Positions 25,701 to 35,859 of a stretch of DNA of 64,000 bases are shown piece by piece. Origin of the DNA: Nephrocerus scutellatus (lineage: Eukaryota > Arthropoda > Insecta > Diptera > Pipunculidae); NCBI GenBank assembly GCA_947095585.1, contig OX352761.1:21977777-22041776 (forward strand), given 5' to 3'. Each line of letters opens with the position of its first letter. Positions within the stretch are counted from its first letter, which is position 1. The notes below the pieces were generated by a model. The model saw only the letters and a list, made by a program, of their open reading frames with translations, made no database searches and was not told the origin of the DNA. The translations under genes and the position numbers were made by a program.

Positions 25701-27041
25701 TTACTATATTCGCAGATTTTAGAGCAATCATCTGGATCGTTTCCGAGAGAGCGTTTTCATAGTTCACCTGCACCTTTGTTTGGCTAAACAACATTACGTG
25801 CTGCAATTTGACTTCTCCTTGAACAGAAAGCTTCAGTGAATCGGAGATGTCTGTATTTTCGTCCAAGTAGAGACCACCATCTATCCAGACGATTACTCGT
25901 TTTTCTTCCTTTACCATAAGTAGCTCCCCTTCGGTTGGAATTTGTTGTCTGGTTCGATTGGCATTTGATGGGTTGTTTGTGAGTGCAATAGTTGCTGTTT
26001 TATTATCCTTGCGATGTAACTTCACAGAACCGTTAACAAGAATCAGTGAATTCTTGTCTATTAGGGAGTACATTATTCTTATGGCATATGAACTGTTGTC
26101 TATATCGCCGTTTTCAAGAAGCAAAGTACTTGACTTTGATGTGTGATGCTGCAACGTGGCAGGAGATATGTCCCACAAATTAGCTTCGGTCAAATTCCAT
26201 CGTTTGCCGAACGCAAATGAAGAGAAATCCTCATAAATGCCTTTTTCTGGTTTCAACGTAATTACAGACCTTGGGTTACTAAAAAGTCTTTTTCTACTCT
26301 TGTCCCCATTGTATGACCCCTTCGTATAACTGATGAACTCCTCAATTTGGTTGAATACATTAATTTTGGCGATTTGTACTTGGTATTTATCGAACAAACG
26401 CCGCTCAATACCTCCAAAATTGGTTATAAGTGCAACCGGTTTATTTATATCAGGGTGATAGACGTTTACATCAAAGTTGGAGTTCAATGGGGCAAAGCGA
26501 ACATTGTCGACATCAATTGGATCATTGGGCATTGGTCCAACTCGTATAGCAACTTGGAGATTTTCAGGCTGCGATTCGTTAGCGGCTTTAAGCATTTCAT
26601 GCGCATAATTCAGATCGACAATAACTTCCATATAAAACCAATCGTTAATCTGAAATTTCACATTACCCATGAAGTTCAAGACGTTACCAGCGTTGGCTGT
26701 GAAAACGCCTGCCTTAAGGTATGGCTTAGCAATGCTTGTATTGAGGACATTGTTTACAAATTTTGTGCGAATCCAGCACGATGCCACAAACTCTTGATGC
26801 TGGTACTGCGGTTGGAACAATCCCTCCATAGATTCATCCTCTAAGTGCAAATAATTTCGCCCGGTCAGCGCAAATCCTCCTCGAACAATCTTGTCATTTT
26901 TATAGTTCCAACTACTGTTCTCGCCAATCTGATTATTCTCATAATCCTCAAAACCGATGTAGCCTGACATCTGACTGGACAGTGTGAATAATGGAAAGTG
27001 AGCGATTTCGAGAGAACCGTCCTTGCTATAGAGCTTTGAAG
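19741..27041 (-). CDS. Exon 3: YD repeats, Rhs core, deaminase-like C-terminus (2432 codons)
   Basis: Numbering here is from the in-frame ATG at 26970; add 1360 for the full protein. YD-type repeats occupy about 600-1000 and 1230-1440 (for example YEYDKLGRVISVG and FSYDSKGERVLKRV). The Rhs-associated core is at about 1315-1442, with ETGLYNYHARLYDPSIGRF and VDPSGE (D1437, G1440). After the core, about 1442-1580 is Gly/Ala-rich with two or three hydrophobic segments long enough to span a membrane. About 1640-1960 is lysine/glutamate-rich, probably helical. C2006-A-E2008 and C2064-x-x-C2067 form a deaminase-like zinc site. RSRR is at 2113-2116. The last about 180 residues form an unrecognised cysteine-containing domain. 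No stop or frameshift interrupts the 7.3 kb. Confidence 0.85.
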
Positions 27042-30000
27042 CTGCGAATAAAAATAAAAAGAGAGGGAAAAATGTAATTTTTTTTATTTATTGAAGAAAC
27101 CAGCTTCATTACAATATGGTGAGAGTAAACAGCTTGAAACCCACTGGTGGTGCTCACAAAGACTTTAAGAGGATCTCCATAATTATACTTATGAAATTTT
27201 GCCTTTATTCTATAACTCGTTAGGAGAATATGGCTTAGACATAAGTGGTTAGGCAGTGGTGCTAAGGCAACATAAACAAAGGACGATTGTCAATGGGGCT
27301 AAGGACCTAATACCCTAGACCAAGCGCACTGATGTAGAAAACCAGGAGTTTTCAAAGACGTTGTTATGCAGCCCGGTCTTGGCTTTTATCAAAATTGTGA
27401 TTAACCAGGCGAAATTGGGGGCATCCGCCGAAAGAGCAGGGACTAAATATAGCAAGCCCATCAAGAAAAACCACTGAGGAAGTAGGGGCGGTAATAGCAT
27501 GACCAAGATGCCTGCTGCACTTGCTAGCATAAAGTCCAATAATGGCAAAAAGACCACAGTTAAGCTGTGCTAAAGCCACTATAAAATATGAATTCAAATT
27601 AAGGCGGTCGTCGAAAGACTAAACAAGCTGGCAAAAATTAGAAAGTTAACCTTTTTTGTGTATCAGGGACACGAACGGCACACTGGCAATAAGATGACCA
27701 AAAAAGTTGCAAAGACTCAATTCATAAGATCTAGCCCTCTATAACGCGAACATAAACATAAAAATAAGAAATTGGGTAAGAAACTGCACAAATCCCTATA
27801 TACTGGAAAAACATAGTGGAATTAAAAGATTCGAAAAAAAATTCCTAAACTTCTTCAACTCAAAAGATATAAGAATAAAAATATTTTGTGTGGAGCACTA
27901 ACAGGACGTTTTACCTGCAACTCTGTCACCTGAAAAACATGGAAATCAGCAGCGAAGAGACCAGCCACCAAGAAAAGAAGAAATTGAAACACCACCTAGC
28001 AGTTTACCCGTTCCTAATACAAAAAACCATTTCCAAATTTACAATAAAGAAAGATTCCAAAAGAGTCATTCAGTTAATAAGAAAACTAACAAACTTATTG
28101 GCTCAACAAATAAGGGGGACAATATATCCAAGCAGGTCTTGGTGTGACTACTATACACCCTCTCCCCCTCCACGCCACTAAAAATTTTTTCTTATTGGTG
28201 TTTCATTCGGTAGACCGCATAAGCATAACCTTTTTTCTATACATATCCAAAAAATTAACTCTTTATGAGTATTAATAAAAAATTATCCAATTGAAACCAT
28301 TGACAAAAAGGACCCTTCAGCAGACCAATTCTTACCTATGGGGCGCAGGGCTCGTGGCCAGCGTTGAGAAAAAATACAATTTCAGTAAGCTCAGCAGACT
28401 ACAGCGATCAGCGTCAGCTGTCATCACAGAAACTTTACGGTCATATCCGACTGAGGCTCTTACTATAATCTAACATTTACTACCTCCTGACATATTTATC
28501 GTATAGGTTGCGACGTGCGGTGAAATATGAGTCAGGGAATATGTGTAGTTTGGTACCATATCCTACAAAATATTGCATCCCCAAGCTTAGCATCAAGTAC
28601 TCCTTCAGTATCCAAGATGAAGGATGAAGTCGGTACAGGGTCTTCTCGGATGATAACTATCTCTTAAGGTTATAGAGGCTCCATGACTCAGTCATGGAGC
28701 AATGGTGATCTGCATTGCGATTGATCGAGAAACTACTGACTGCTCAAAACTTGGTTTGAGCCAGTAGCGCAACAATCAAGTTCGTGATGTAGTGCTTGCC
28801 TTACCTCCTAGTGGTGGTCCCCGGGCAACTATGCGTATAAATCCTTATATAGCGTGTCTAGTCTAGGTAACATGGGTTAGCACCATGCGGTACCGAAAAA
28901 TACACGCTACTGAAACCGACACAACGCCTTGAACAACTAGGTATAACATTAACCGACTAAAGATCCCTCCAGTACGCCAACAATTAAGGGATCATTTATC
29001 GCAAGGAACAGAAGCAATCAGCAGCTCATTGCCGACAACCATCGAAGAACATTGGAAAGCGGTGAAATATGTTTTCACATCTGGAGCGGAAAGTATTATT
29101 GGTAGAAGCCAGGCAAGGCACAGCACGTGGCTTACCGAAGATATCTGTAGGCGGATTGAAGAACGTAAGCTGCTTAAAGCTCGTATTGTAGATATCCCAG
29201 CAGCAGCGAGGATCAAGCTAGAGTCCCTGTATCGAACCAAAATGAGAGAAGTGCAGCGTAGTGTAAGACGTGACAAATCATCGAAGAGCTGACAGGTGGT
29301 CACCGCTCTAGCCAACATCCGGAGAAAGGCGTAGATGGTGCCGTAATCGTTTCATATGAGGATCAGCTCAAGCGATAGAAGAAGCATTTTCCTATGGTCC
29401 TGAAACGTGTATTCGCCAACGATATGCACCCAAATCAAATGGAGCTGCCGGAAGTAACAATTTCCAGAATTCGCACCTCAACTCCCAGTAAAGATGAGAT
29501 CGCTACCGCGATCAACGCACAAAATAACAACAAGTCGGTAGGACTAGATAGTATACCCGCACAGCTTCTGCGTGCCGATCCAACGACATCAGCAGAGCAT
29601 TTATATCTTCTTGTAAAGAGATCTTGGGAGGCAGAAAGTTTCCCCGACGAGTGGAAGAAGGGAATAATTATCAAGCTCCCTATAAAAAGGTAGTCTTATA
29701 GAGTGCGAAAACTGGAGGGGCATTTACGTTCTTCCTACAGTTTCAAAGGTAATAGCCAAAGTAGTACTTGAGCGAAATAAGGAACATCTGGTAGATACAC
29801 TCGATGCCGAACAAGCAGGTTTCCGCACTGAATCCTCCTGTGTAGACCACATAAACACCCTGCGGATCATTATTGAACAGTGCGTTGAATTCCGGTCGAG
29901 AAGGCGTTTGACAGTGTCAACAGACAGTTTATCTGGCTCACCTTGCGCAGGAGAGGTATACCCGATAAACTATTAATAGCTATGATTAATGCAACGTATA

Positions 30001-33000
30001 ATGGCTCTAAATGTCAGGTGCTGCATAGAGGAAAGCTGTCAGAGGAATTCGATATCCTAAGTGGGGTACGACAAGGTTGCATTCTAACGCCGATACTTTT
30101 TTGTTGGTGATTAGCGATGTGCTTCGCGCAGCTTTATCTACTGGAAACGGAAGAATACGTTGGACTCTTACATCTGGACTACACTGACGACGTTTGTTTA
30201 CTCTCACACAGGATTATGGAGCTGCACCAAATGACAACAAGGGAGGCAAATGTTGCGGGTTTGAAGATTTAAACTGCCAAAATCAAAATCATGGACCTCT
30301 GCACTAACTCAGTAACTCAAATTAACATTGCTGGACAGTCGGTAGAGAGAGTAGAGAGTTTCCAATATCTTGGGAGTATTGTCTCGACCGAAGGTGGAAC
30401 CGAACAAGACATTGTCAACCGAATGTACAAAGCACAATCAACATTTCAACGACGGAAGTGGCAGTGGATTGGTAATACACACCGAAAAGGCGACAGTTCC
30501 ATAGCAAACTACGCAATACAATGGAATCCGTTATCTCAGGATGGCGGAAGAACGGGTTGTCCGAGAAATACATGTTGAGGAGGAGTCCCTGCAATTGGGG
30601 AAGAGTTGGAGATAGCTGAGAGCTAATTGACAGGAACCTCACGCGATGGCGCGAAGGCGTAGTAATGGCCCTAGGACTCACAAGGGGATATAGGACATAA
30701 GTAGGTAAGTAATGACTCAGTTATTATCTTTCAGGCGGAGATCCTAGCAATAAGGGAGCCCTCCCAAATTTGATGGGTTGATATCTATGATGATAGCCAA
30801 TTTGCAATAAAAGCCATTTATGCGAACAGAAAAAACACAAAACTTTTCAGATCCAAGAAGAATTGCCTTCGTTTGGCAAAATCCTGGACATCACTATGGG
30901 TGAGTGTACATAGAGGGTAACAAGGGATCGGACGAATTGGTAAAAGAGGGCGTCACCATGGAAACTTGCTCAATGGAAAGAGTAAGCTGCCCAAATGGGC
31001 TCAGTCAAATACTAAATTCTCTACCTCTTCGCTACTATGTCACAACTAAGATTGAAGTACCGCAAGTACCATAGGACCCGTATCCGGATCTATATAAATT
31101 ATCGTTTTTATTACATTTCCATAGATAACCTTACCTTTTTTATGCTCTATTTCCTCTTCAGTCTCTTTTTGTTCTTCCTGTTCTTTGTTTTCTCCTTGGT
31201 TAACTTTTACAACTCTGTTTTCACCGTTGACATATTTAACAGATTCTGTCGTAATGTTTACAGAACCGTAGAGTGCCTTGTTATTTCCAGGCAAGATATC
31301 TGTATGCTCATAATATATGCCATCGCCTACTACTTTGGCAGAATCATATACATAGCCGGTGACTCTTTGCTGCGACCCTCCAGCTGCGCCAGGTATTAAA
31401 ATTGTCGCTTGAGTTACCACATAATTCGGAAGAAAGCGACGGACTCCATATAGTGGCCGGAAAATCAACAAGCGCTTACCTTTCCCTTGAGCCTCATGCG
31501 TGATCAATGTTCTTGCACTTCCATACGGACTTAGTTCTTCTGACACTGGCAGAGTGGTGTTTTTAAATACCGCATTTTTTCCATTCATGAGCTCAAATAT
31601 AGAAATAGCCTTTCCAGCTTCCTGCGATGCCAAATATATAGGGAAGTGTATCTGGACACTACTTATATTCTTTGCGTTAAAATCAAAAAGCATTTCATTT
31701 GTGGTGGCATTTAAAAGTCTTACCGTAGGTTGTGCTTTTGTCTTACTTATAATAAAATTATCGCCCAATGGAATATCCACAACAGTCTGAAGTCGTTGAT
31801 CTTCTGTAACATTTAAGGGGCGCCATTTTACTCCGCCAAACGAATAACTATTTTTATTGCACGATAATATTTGGCCCCTCAATGACACATGGTAATTTTT
31901 GAAGTCAAGAAGAAACCTCGGTGTGGGGGTGGGAAGTAAACGACTTATCGATGAGTCTTTTAAATTAGTTTCTTTTATCCTCATCTCTCCACGACTGTAG
32001 ACATATTTGTATGTGTTATCGCGATACTCTTTAGATGGTATGTCTGCTAAAGTATCTTGAGCTACTTCAATGGTTTCGTTCTTGGCAACTTTATAGTCCC
32101 GTCCAATTGTGTACGCTTTTATTCTTGTTAGGAGACGATTATCATTCTCAATAACTAATTCACTCAAAACGATTACATTTTGGCTAATTTGTAGGGCATT
32201 GTTCCGAAAGAAACCAAATATAATTGTGTGCGTCCTTGAATCCATTTTAAATTTGGTTAAAATGTCGTTTGTTGCCTTAAGGGAGCCTGGAGAATAAATG
32301 ATCGGTCTTAAACTCCAATTGTTGTCATTTTCGCTTTTTTTGAATCCCAATAAAATATCAGTGTCATTGTACATTGCGAATGTATTCCGGTAGACAGCTG
32401 TGCTTGTAAACGATGTATATTTTTCAAATTTCTGCGTGTGCCATTTTCCTTCTCTTTGTTTCCACTCCATCAGAGAATTTTCTCTTCCAGGATCCGATAT
32501 TAAAACGAATGTAGTTCCGCTGTTCATTACAGAGTCACTTTGGTAATCGTGTTGTTCAAAGTTGGTGTGCCAGTCGCCGTTCATGTGTCGCCCACATCCG
32601 TAAAGATGTTTTTTAGTTTGGCTATAAGCTACTACAGCAAAGTAAGAATTTCCCATTAAAATCTCATAGTGTTGTACTGCGCCTGATGGACCAAGAAGAG
32701 GCCACTTTTTATCCGAATTTAAAGATGGTTCCGAGGTGTATACTTCTTGAGATAAGTCCTGGGTAAACATGCGTAAGACGACTTGTTTTTGGTCGTTATC
32801 TATGTACGATACCAGCGTGAAATCGGGTCCATTGGTCACAATGTAATTATCTGAAACAGTCATCTCTCGAACTATGCTTTCATCTATAGGCTTGAACTTT
32901 CCCATTGGAGTGTAATTGAAATTAAATTTTACGCCAGTTGGTAAAGTTACGCTTTCAATGGAACATGTATCTGCTGGTAACTCTTTGTATTTAAATATCA

Positions 33001-35143
33001 TTACTGGGTTCTTGGTATAATCGGGTGTTTGCTTCAGAGAGGTGAGAACACGTTTACTGTTTAAAAGAGTGTATTCGAAAGTGACGGTTTGTTGCTTAGT
33101 TGTGGTGGTGTAATTGTAACCGGAAATAAAACGAGTTTGCATCATTTCGCGGATGTAGTTCCCTTGCTTGTCTTGGTTCGGAAACTGCTTATACTCGCTG
33201 GCAGTTTTGCTTTGGTAGGAAAATGTGAGTGCCGTTTCATTGCTGCGCATTGTTTTCAAGTAAACCTCTTTGGTATAACCGAAATTGGTACCTTTAACCG
33301 GCTCCACGACTACATCATATTTCAGATTACTCACTATCCCTCTACTTTCCACTGCACCCAAATACCACATGTTAACGCGTTCCACTTGTTCGTTGTCATC
33401 AAAACCAGCACCTCGCCAATTCTTCCATGTTAGTTCTTTGGATACAGCGCCGTAGATTTCATTCTGAGTTGAGAAACTGCCGTAAATATGTTTATGATCA
33501 GATCCAAATTCAATCTCCCACTTATTGCTAGCAGGATAAAAATTAGCCCAGATTTTCTCTTTTTCAACGACGGATTCATCCGCCTGTTCCAAGGTATAAA
33601 CTTGAACTCCCAGAGTTGAATTCGCAGGCACTAGCTTAAGCTTATGCGGAACATCGTCCACTACCAAAAAGTACACCTCATCACTTGGGAAAATACTATC
33701 TTGATGGTTCAGTATAATGAAGCTCTGCGGTATGGACCATCCTTCGCCTAAGGTACCAGTGCCACCGTGGCTACCGTCATAGAATAGACGTAGTTTAATT
33801 AATGAATATGGATCATCAATCAGTGGCAACACGAACTTCGGCTTTCCTGATGCACGGTTCACAACTGAATCCAACATTCCGGACCAAAATATTGTATCCC
33901 TTAAGTAAAGGGTACTTACATTCTCGACCCTTGGTTTGTACAAAGGAACAACTGCTGTGATGTTATTCAATGGCAACGGGAAATTCTTGTCCATTGGTGA
34001 TTGATCTTCGATCACTTTAACTGCTTCCTCCACAATGTTTGACCAATAAAATTTGCCCGAGTGATGTGAAAACAAAACCGGATTGCGTTCTCGCGGTAAT
34101 ACTTGCAGAAGCGTTGTGTGACGTTGCATTGGCGATAATTTTGAAGTATTGAGCAACGATCTCCATTCGTTGGCGATGTGGTCGTAAGAATGTATTTCAA
34201 TTCCTGCTGGTCCAGTGAATATAATCTCATCCCGACCATCTTGATTGATGTCACCGAATCTTACGGTACGTGTATATGCGTTCGTCCATCCGTTGGCTTC
34301 AGAGAACAATGGATTGTATATAATGAACTTGTATTTGTCATTCAAATTCACGTACCGATACACAAACATTCCGCTACTGTTTAACAGGGCAATGTCATTC
34401 CACTCATGCTGACCAGTAAGATCCGGAAAGAAAAGTTCGTCTTCATTTTTTGAATTAGGCGGTAAGCCGGCATATGGAATTTTCATGACATGATTGATGT
34501 TATTATATGCATTGAACTGAAAAACATTCAAACCATCTGCATTTCTTGCTATCAATTGCTGATTTGGTTGTTTCTTTAAATTGGCCATCATAATTTTAGA
34601 TATTCCTGGACATTGTTCATTCAAAATGGTACTTATGTTAGTATTAAGCAGTGGTTGCACATGATTTGTTTGCGAAAACAAGTTTTTCAAGCTGATAGTG
34701 TAAAATTTAACGTTTTGCTCACTGTCGGTCGTCATCAATCCGATTCTTGATATTGTGTCGTTATAAAAATTTCCAAAGCTGATTTCATAGGTGGGATTGA
34801 ACCAGTTGGCATTTTCATCTTCTGATTTAAACACCAAACTGGGTTTCTTCTTATTCTCATATACGTAGATGCTAATGCCTTTCGGTTCCATTAACAGGAT
34901 AACATCCTTGCTATCACTAATGGAGACAACATGACGTAACTTGGCCGAGGGATTTCCCAAACCAATACGTTGAGTGTCGACTTTCCATCTGTCTCCATCG
35001 GAGCGGAAGCTGTACAACGTACCATTATCAACTGCATACAATTTGTACACATCAACAGAATTTTCAACTTGAAAAATTTTTTCGCAGCTGGTATGAGGAT
35101 ACCTACCCCCAAAAATTTTTAAGCCGAAGTTTTTATCAACCAT
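19741..35143 (-). CDS. SpvB/TcB-Rhs polymorphic-toxin-like giant protein, spliced (exons 35143-31135 and 27041-19741)
   Basis: Two coding exons give 3769 codons plus stop. Exon 2 ends at 31135 after one base of a codon, with an AAG/GTAAGG donor. Exon 3 starts at 27041 after a T-rich TTCGCAG acceptor and supplies the other two bases, so phase and total length (11310 coding bases) fit. The start at 35143 is fixed by an in-frame TAA at 35155-35153. Domain order is FG-GAP/SpvB-like N-terminal half, YD repeats, Rhs core, hydrophobic stretch, deaminase-like Cys/Glu signature, furin-like site and an unknown C-terminal domain. In bacteria, TcB- and TcC-type proteins form a shell that encapsulates a C-terminal toxin. 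Here both halves are in one gene, with no obvious signal peptide. It is not a teneurin: no EGF repeats or N-terminal membrane anchor are seen. I infer horizontal transfer from a bacterium; the role in the insect is unknown. Confidence 0.85.
20760..20960 (-). other. Deaminase-like zinc-site region within the SpvB-Rhs protein
   Basis: The residues NCAEPHVLSAY (C2006, E2008) are followed 56 residues later by FPRCGNCMVT (C2064, C2067), counted from the ATG at 26970. A Cys/His-Ala-Glu plus Cys-x-x-Cys pair is the hallmark of the nucleotide/nucleic-acid deaminase fold. The Cys version of the first motif is typical of YwqJ-type toxin deaminases found at the ends of bacterial Rhs proteins. The assignment is by motif and position only. 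Zinc-binding domains of another type cannot be excluded. Confidence 0.55.
27600..28180 (+). pseudogene. Degenerate non-LTR 3' region (RNase H and Cys/His segment)
   Basis: A plus-strand frame reads VYQGHERHTGNKMTKKVAKT at about 27660, resembling the WVPGHxGxxGNxxADxLAK end of RNase H domains. Further on, an E-K-K-K-L-K-H-H-L-A-V-Y-P-F-L stretch near 27990 resembles the decayed terminal Cys/His motif. Very diverged. Confidence 0.4.
28290..28690 (+). pseudogene. I/LOA-type RT thumb fragment, left part of a split copy
   Basis: Plus-strand reading EKKYNFSKLSRLQRSASAVI followed by a T-L-R-S-Y-P-T-E-A-L segment is the post-RT region also seen in the 14945-19327 element. The copy resumes after the family B insertion at about 30715 with a SQFAIKAI RNase H motif. 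Confidence 0.55.
28690..30710 (+). mobile_element. RTE-like non-LTR retrotransposon, family B, decayed copy inside the intron
   Basis: The leader at 28690-28960 matches 8880-9150 in reverse. An RT-proximal region follows (TTSAEHLYLLVKRSW, FPDEWKKGIIIKLP at 29560-29690), then palm motifs with frameshifts (GVRQGCILTPILF near 30070; LDYTDDVCLLSH near 30180, where the usual YADD reads YTDD). The tail reads GRTGCPRNTC. It ends near 30705 with the same acaaggggatata segment as the minus-strand copy. Inserted into the I/LOA fragment, so it is the younger of the two. Confidence 0.75.
30715..31070 (+). pseudogene. I/LOA-type RNase H fragment, right part of the split copy
   Basis: Reading QAEILAIREPSQ then DDSQFAIKAIYANRKN matches the RNase H A-E and D-S-Q-A-A motifs of non-LTR elements. 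The fragment ends about 65 bases from the exon 2 donor, so insertion stopped just short of the splice site. Confidence 0.5.
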
Positions 35144-35191
35144 GATGTCTTGTTAGAAGAACGACGAAGATCTTTCTTTGTGAATAATATT
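31135..35191 (-). CDS. Exon 2: SpvB/FG-GAP-type N-terminal half (1336 codons)
   Basis: The exon begins at 35191 after a pyrimidine-rich CTTTCAG acceptor. Translation starts at 35143. A calcium-loop FG-GAP/VCBS motif (FGDINQDGRDEI, D298, N300, D302, D305) marks a beta-propeller blade. At about residues 461-475 is GTLGEGWSIP, matching the G-x-G-W-S signature of SpvB/TcdB proteins. The exon ends in a Glu/Lys-rich run (residues about 1315-1336). The open frame continues past the donor to a TAG at 31046, but those about 29 codons are best read as intron because the GTAAGG donor at 31134 matches consensus and phase. TcdB-like middle domains are expected between 500 and 1300; I cannot delimit them by eye. 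Confidence 0.8.
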
Positions 35192-35503
35192 CTGAAAGAA
35201 GAAAAGTTATGTTTGCTTTGTATTAATATTTAATGGTTAACTTTATAAAATTATGAATTTTTTAAAAAGAATATAAATTTACAACCGCAATTTTATGTTC
35301 AGAAGTTGTGTGTGTATGTGTGTGTAAACCGCAAAACTCCTGGATTAAGAATTACTCAAGGCGCTGTTATACAAAATGCTGAGTTAACTAACCCCCTTGG
35401 AACGAGCACTTAAGACTTACCGGAACGTTGTACACAATGATTTAGTCCATCGTAACAAAGGATGTACCCAATTTATTGCTGATATTCCCTGACTTGTACT
35501 CAC
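35192..35503 (-). other. 5' UTR intron of the SpvB-Rhs gene
   Basis: Donor AAG/GTGAGTA (GT at 35503-35502) is a perfect eukaryotic donor. Acceptor CTTCTTTCAG ends at 35192 after a pyrimidine tract, with a cataac branch-point-like motif about 20 bases before. The non-coding first exon would end at 35504; its 5' end and promoter are not determined. An ATG about 17 bases before the donor would open only a short upstream frame out of register with the main one. Confidence 0.6.
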
Positions 35504-35859
35504 CTTATTATATTATACATAGTTCGCGGTGAATGTCACGTCAGAAGAATTGTTCTTTTGAAATAAAGAAGAATTTCTTCGTCCGCATTCGTTAGAGTTC
35601 CTGATGATTCAGCGCCATAGATCAGGACTCAGTGGCGTTACTATACCATCTGAGGCCCGTGGCAAATTCATTGGATAGGGGACCTTCCAGTAAAAATCGC
35701 CACGTTGTAATTTAATTTAAATAAATCACTTGAGTAGTTACCCAACAGTATTACTAATATTGTGTGCATTTTAGTTAAATATCTAATAAATTTTATTTTC
35801 AAAAGCATAGGTATTGATGATGATGATAGATGGGGTGTTGTAGCACTTCGACCCATATG
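35504..35859. other. Probable first exon and promoter region of the SpvB-Rhs gene
   Basis: The exon boundary at 35504 is set by the donor. I see no convincing TATA box or initiator and do not place a transcription start. No transposon is recognised between here and 35860. Confidence 0.35.

Larger units (their letters stand above)
27042..31134 (-). other. Large intron of the SpvB-Rhs gene, filled with antisense retroelements
   Basis: The donor AAG/GTAAGG (GT at 31134-31133) and the acceptor T-rich tract with TTCGCAG (AG at 27043-27042) bound a 4093-base intron in phase 1. All recognisable contents lie on the plus strand, antisense to the gene: non-LTR fragments at 27600-28180, 28290-28690 and 30715-31070, and a family B RTE-like copy at 28690-30710. 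Roughly 27060-27600 holds nothing I recognise. Confidence 0.75.

Noticed and set aside
26347..26844. 165-codon plus-strand frame inside exon 3
   Set aside because: It is an antisense shadow of the SpvB-Rhs coding sequence with no recognisable domain.
31070..31078. Alternative donor G/GTCCTA near 31077
   Set aside because: It has the right phase but a poor consensus compared with AAG/GTAAGG at 31135/31134.
31046..31134. Exon 2 ending at the TAG at 31046 as a separate gene's terminus
   Set aside because: A GTAAGG donor at 31134 has the phase needed by the exon 3 acceptor, and the last codons before TAG run next to retroelement sequence. Kept as the alternative to test by cDNA.
19741..35143. 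Teneurin (animal Rhs/YD protein)
   Set aside because: Teneurins have an N-terminal cytoplasmic part, a membrane anchor and EGF repeats before the YD shell. Here the first half is SpvB/FG-GAP-like and no EGF cysteines are seen.
19741..35143. Bacterial contamination or symbiont contig
   Set aside because: Spliceosomal introns in phase, retroelements in the intron and eukaryotic transposons on both sides argue for a nuclear location. Read-depth and junction checks would settle it.
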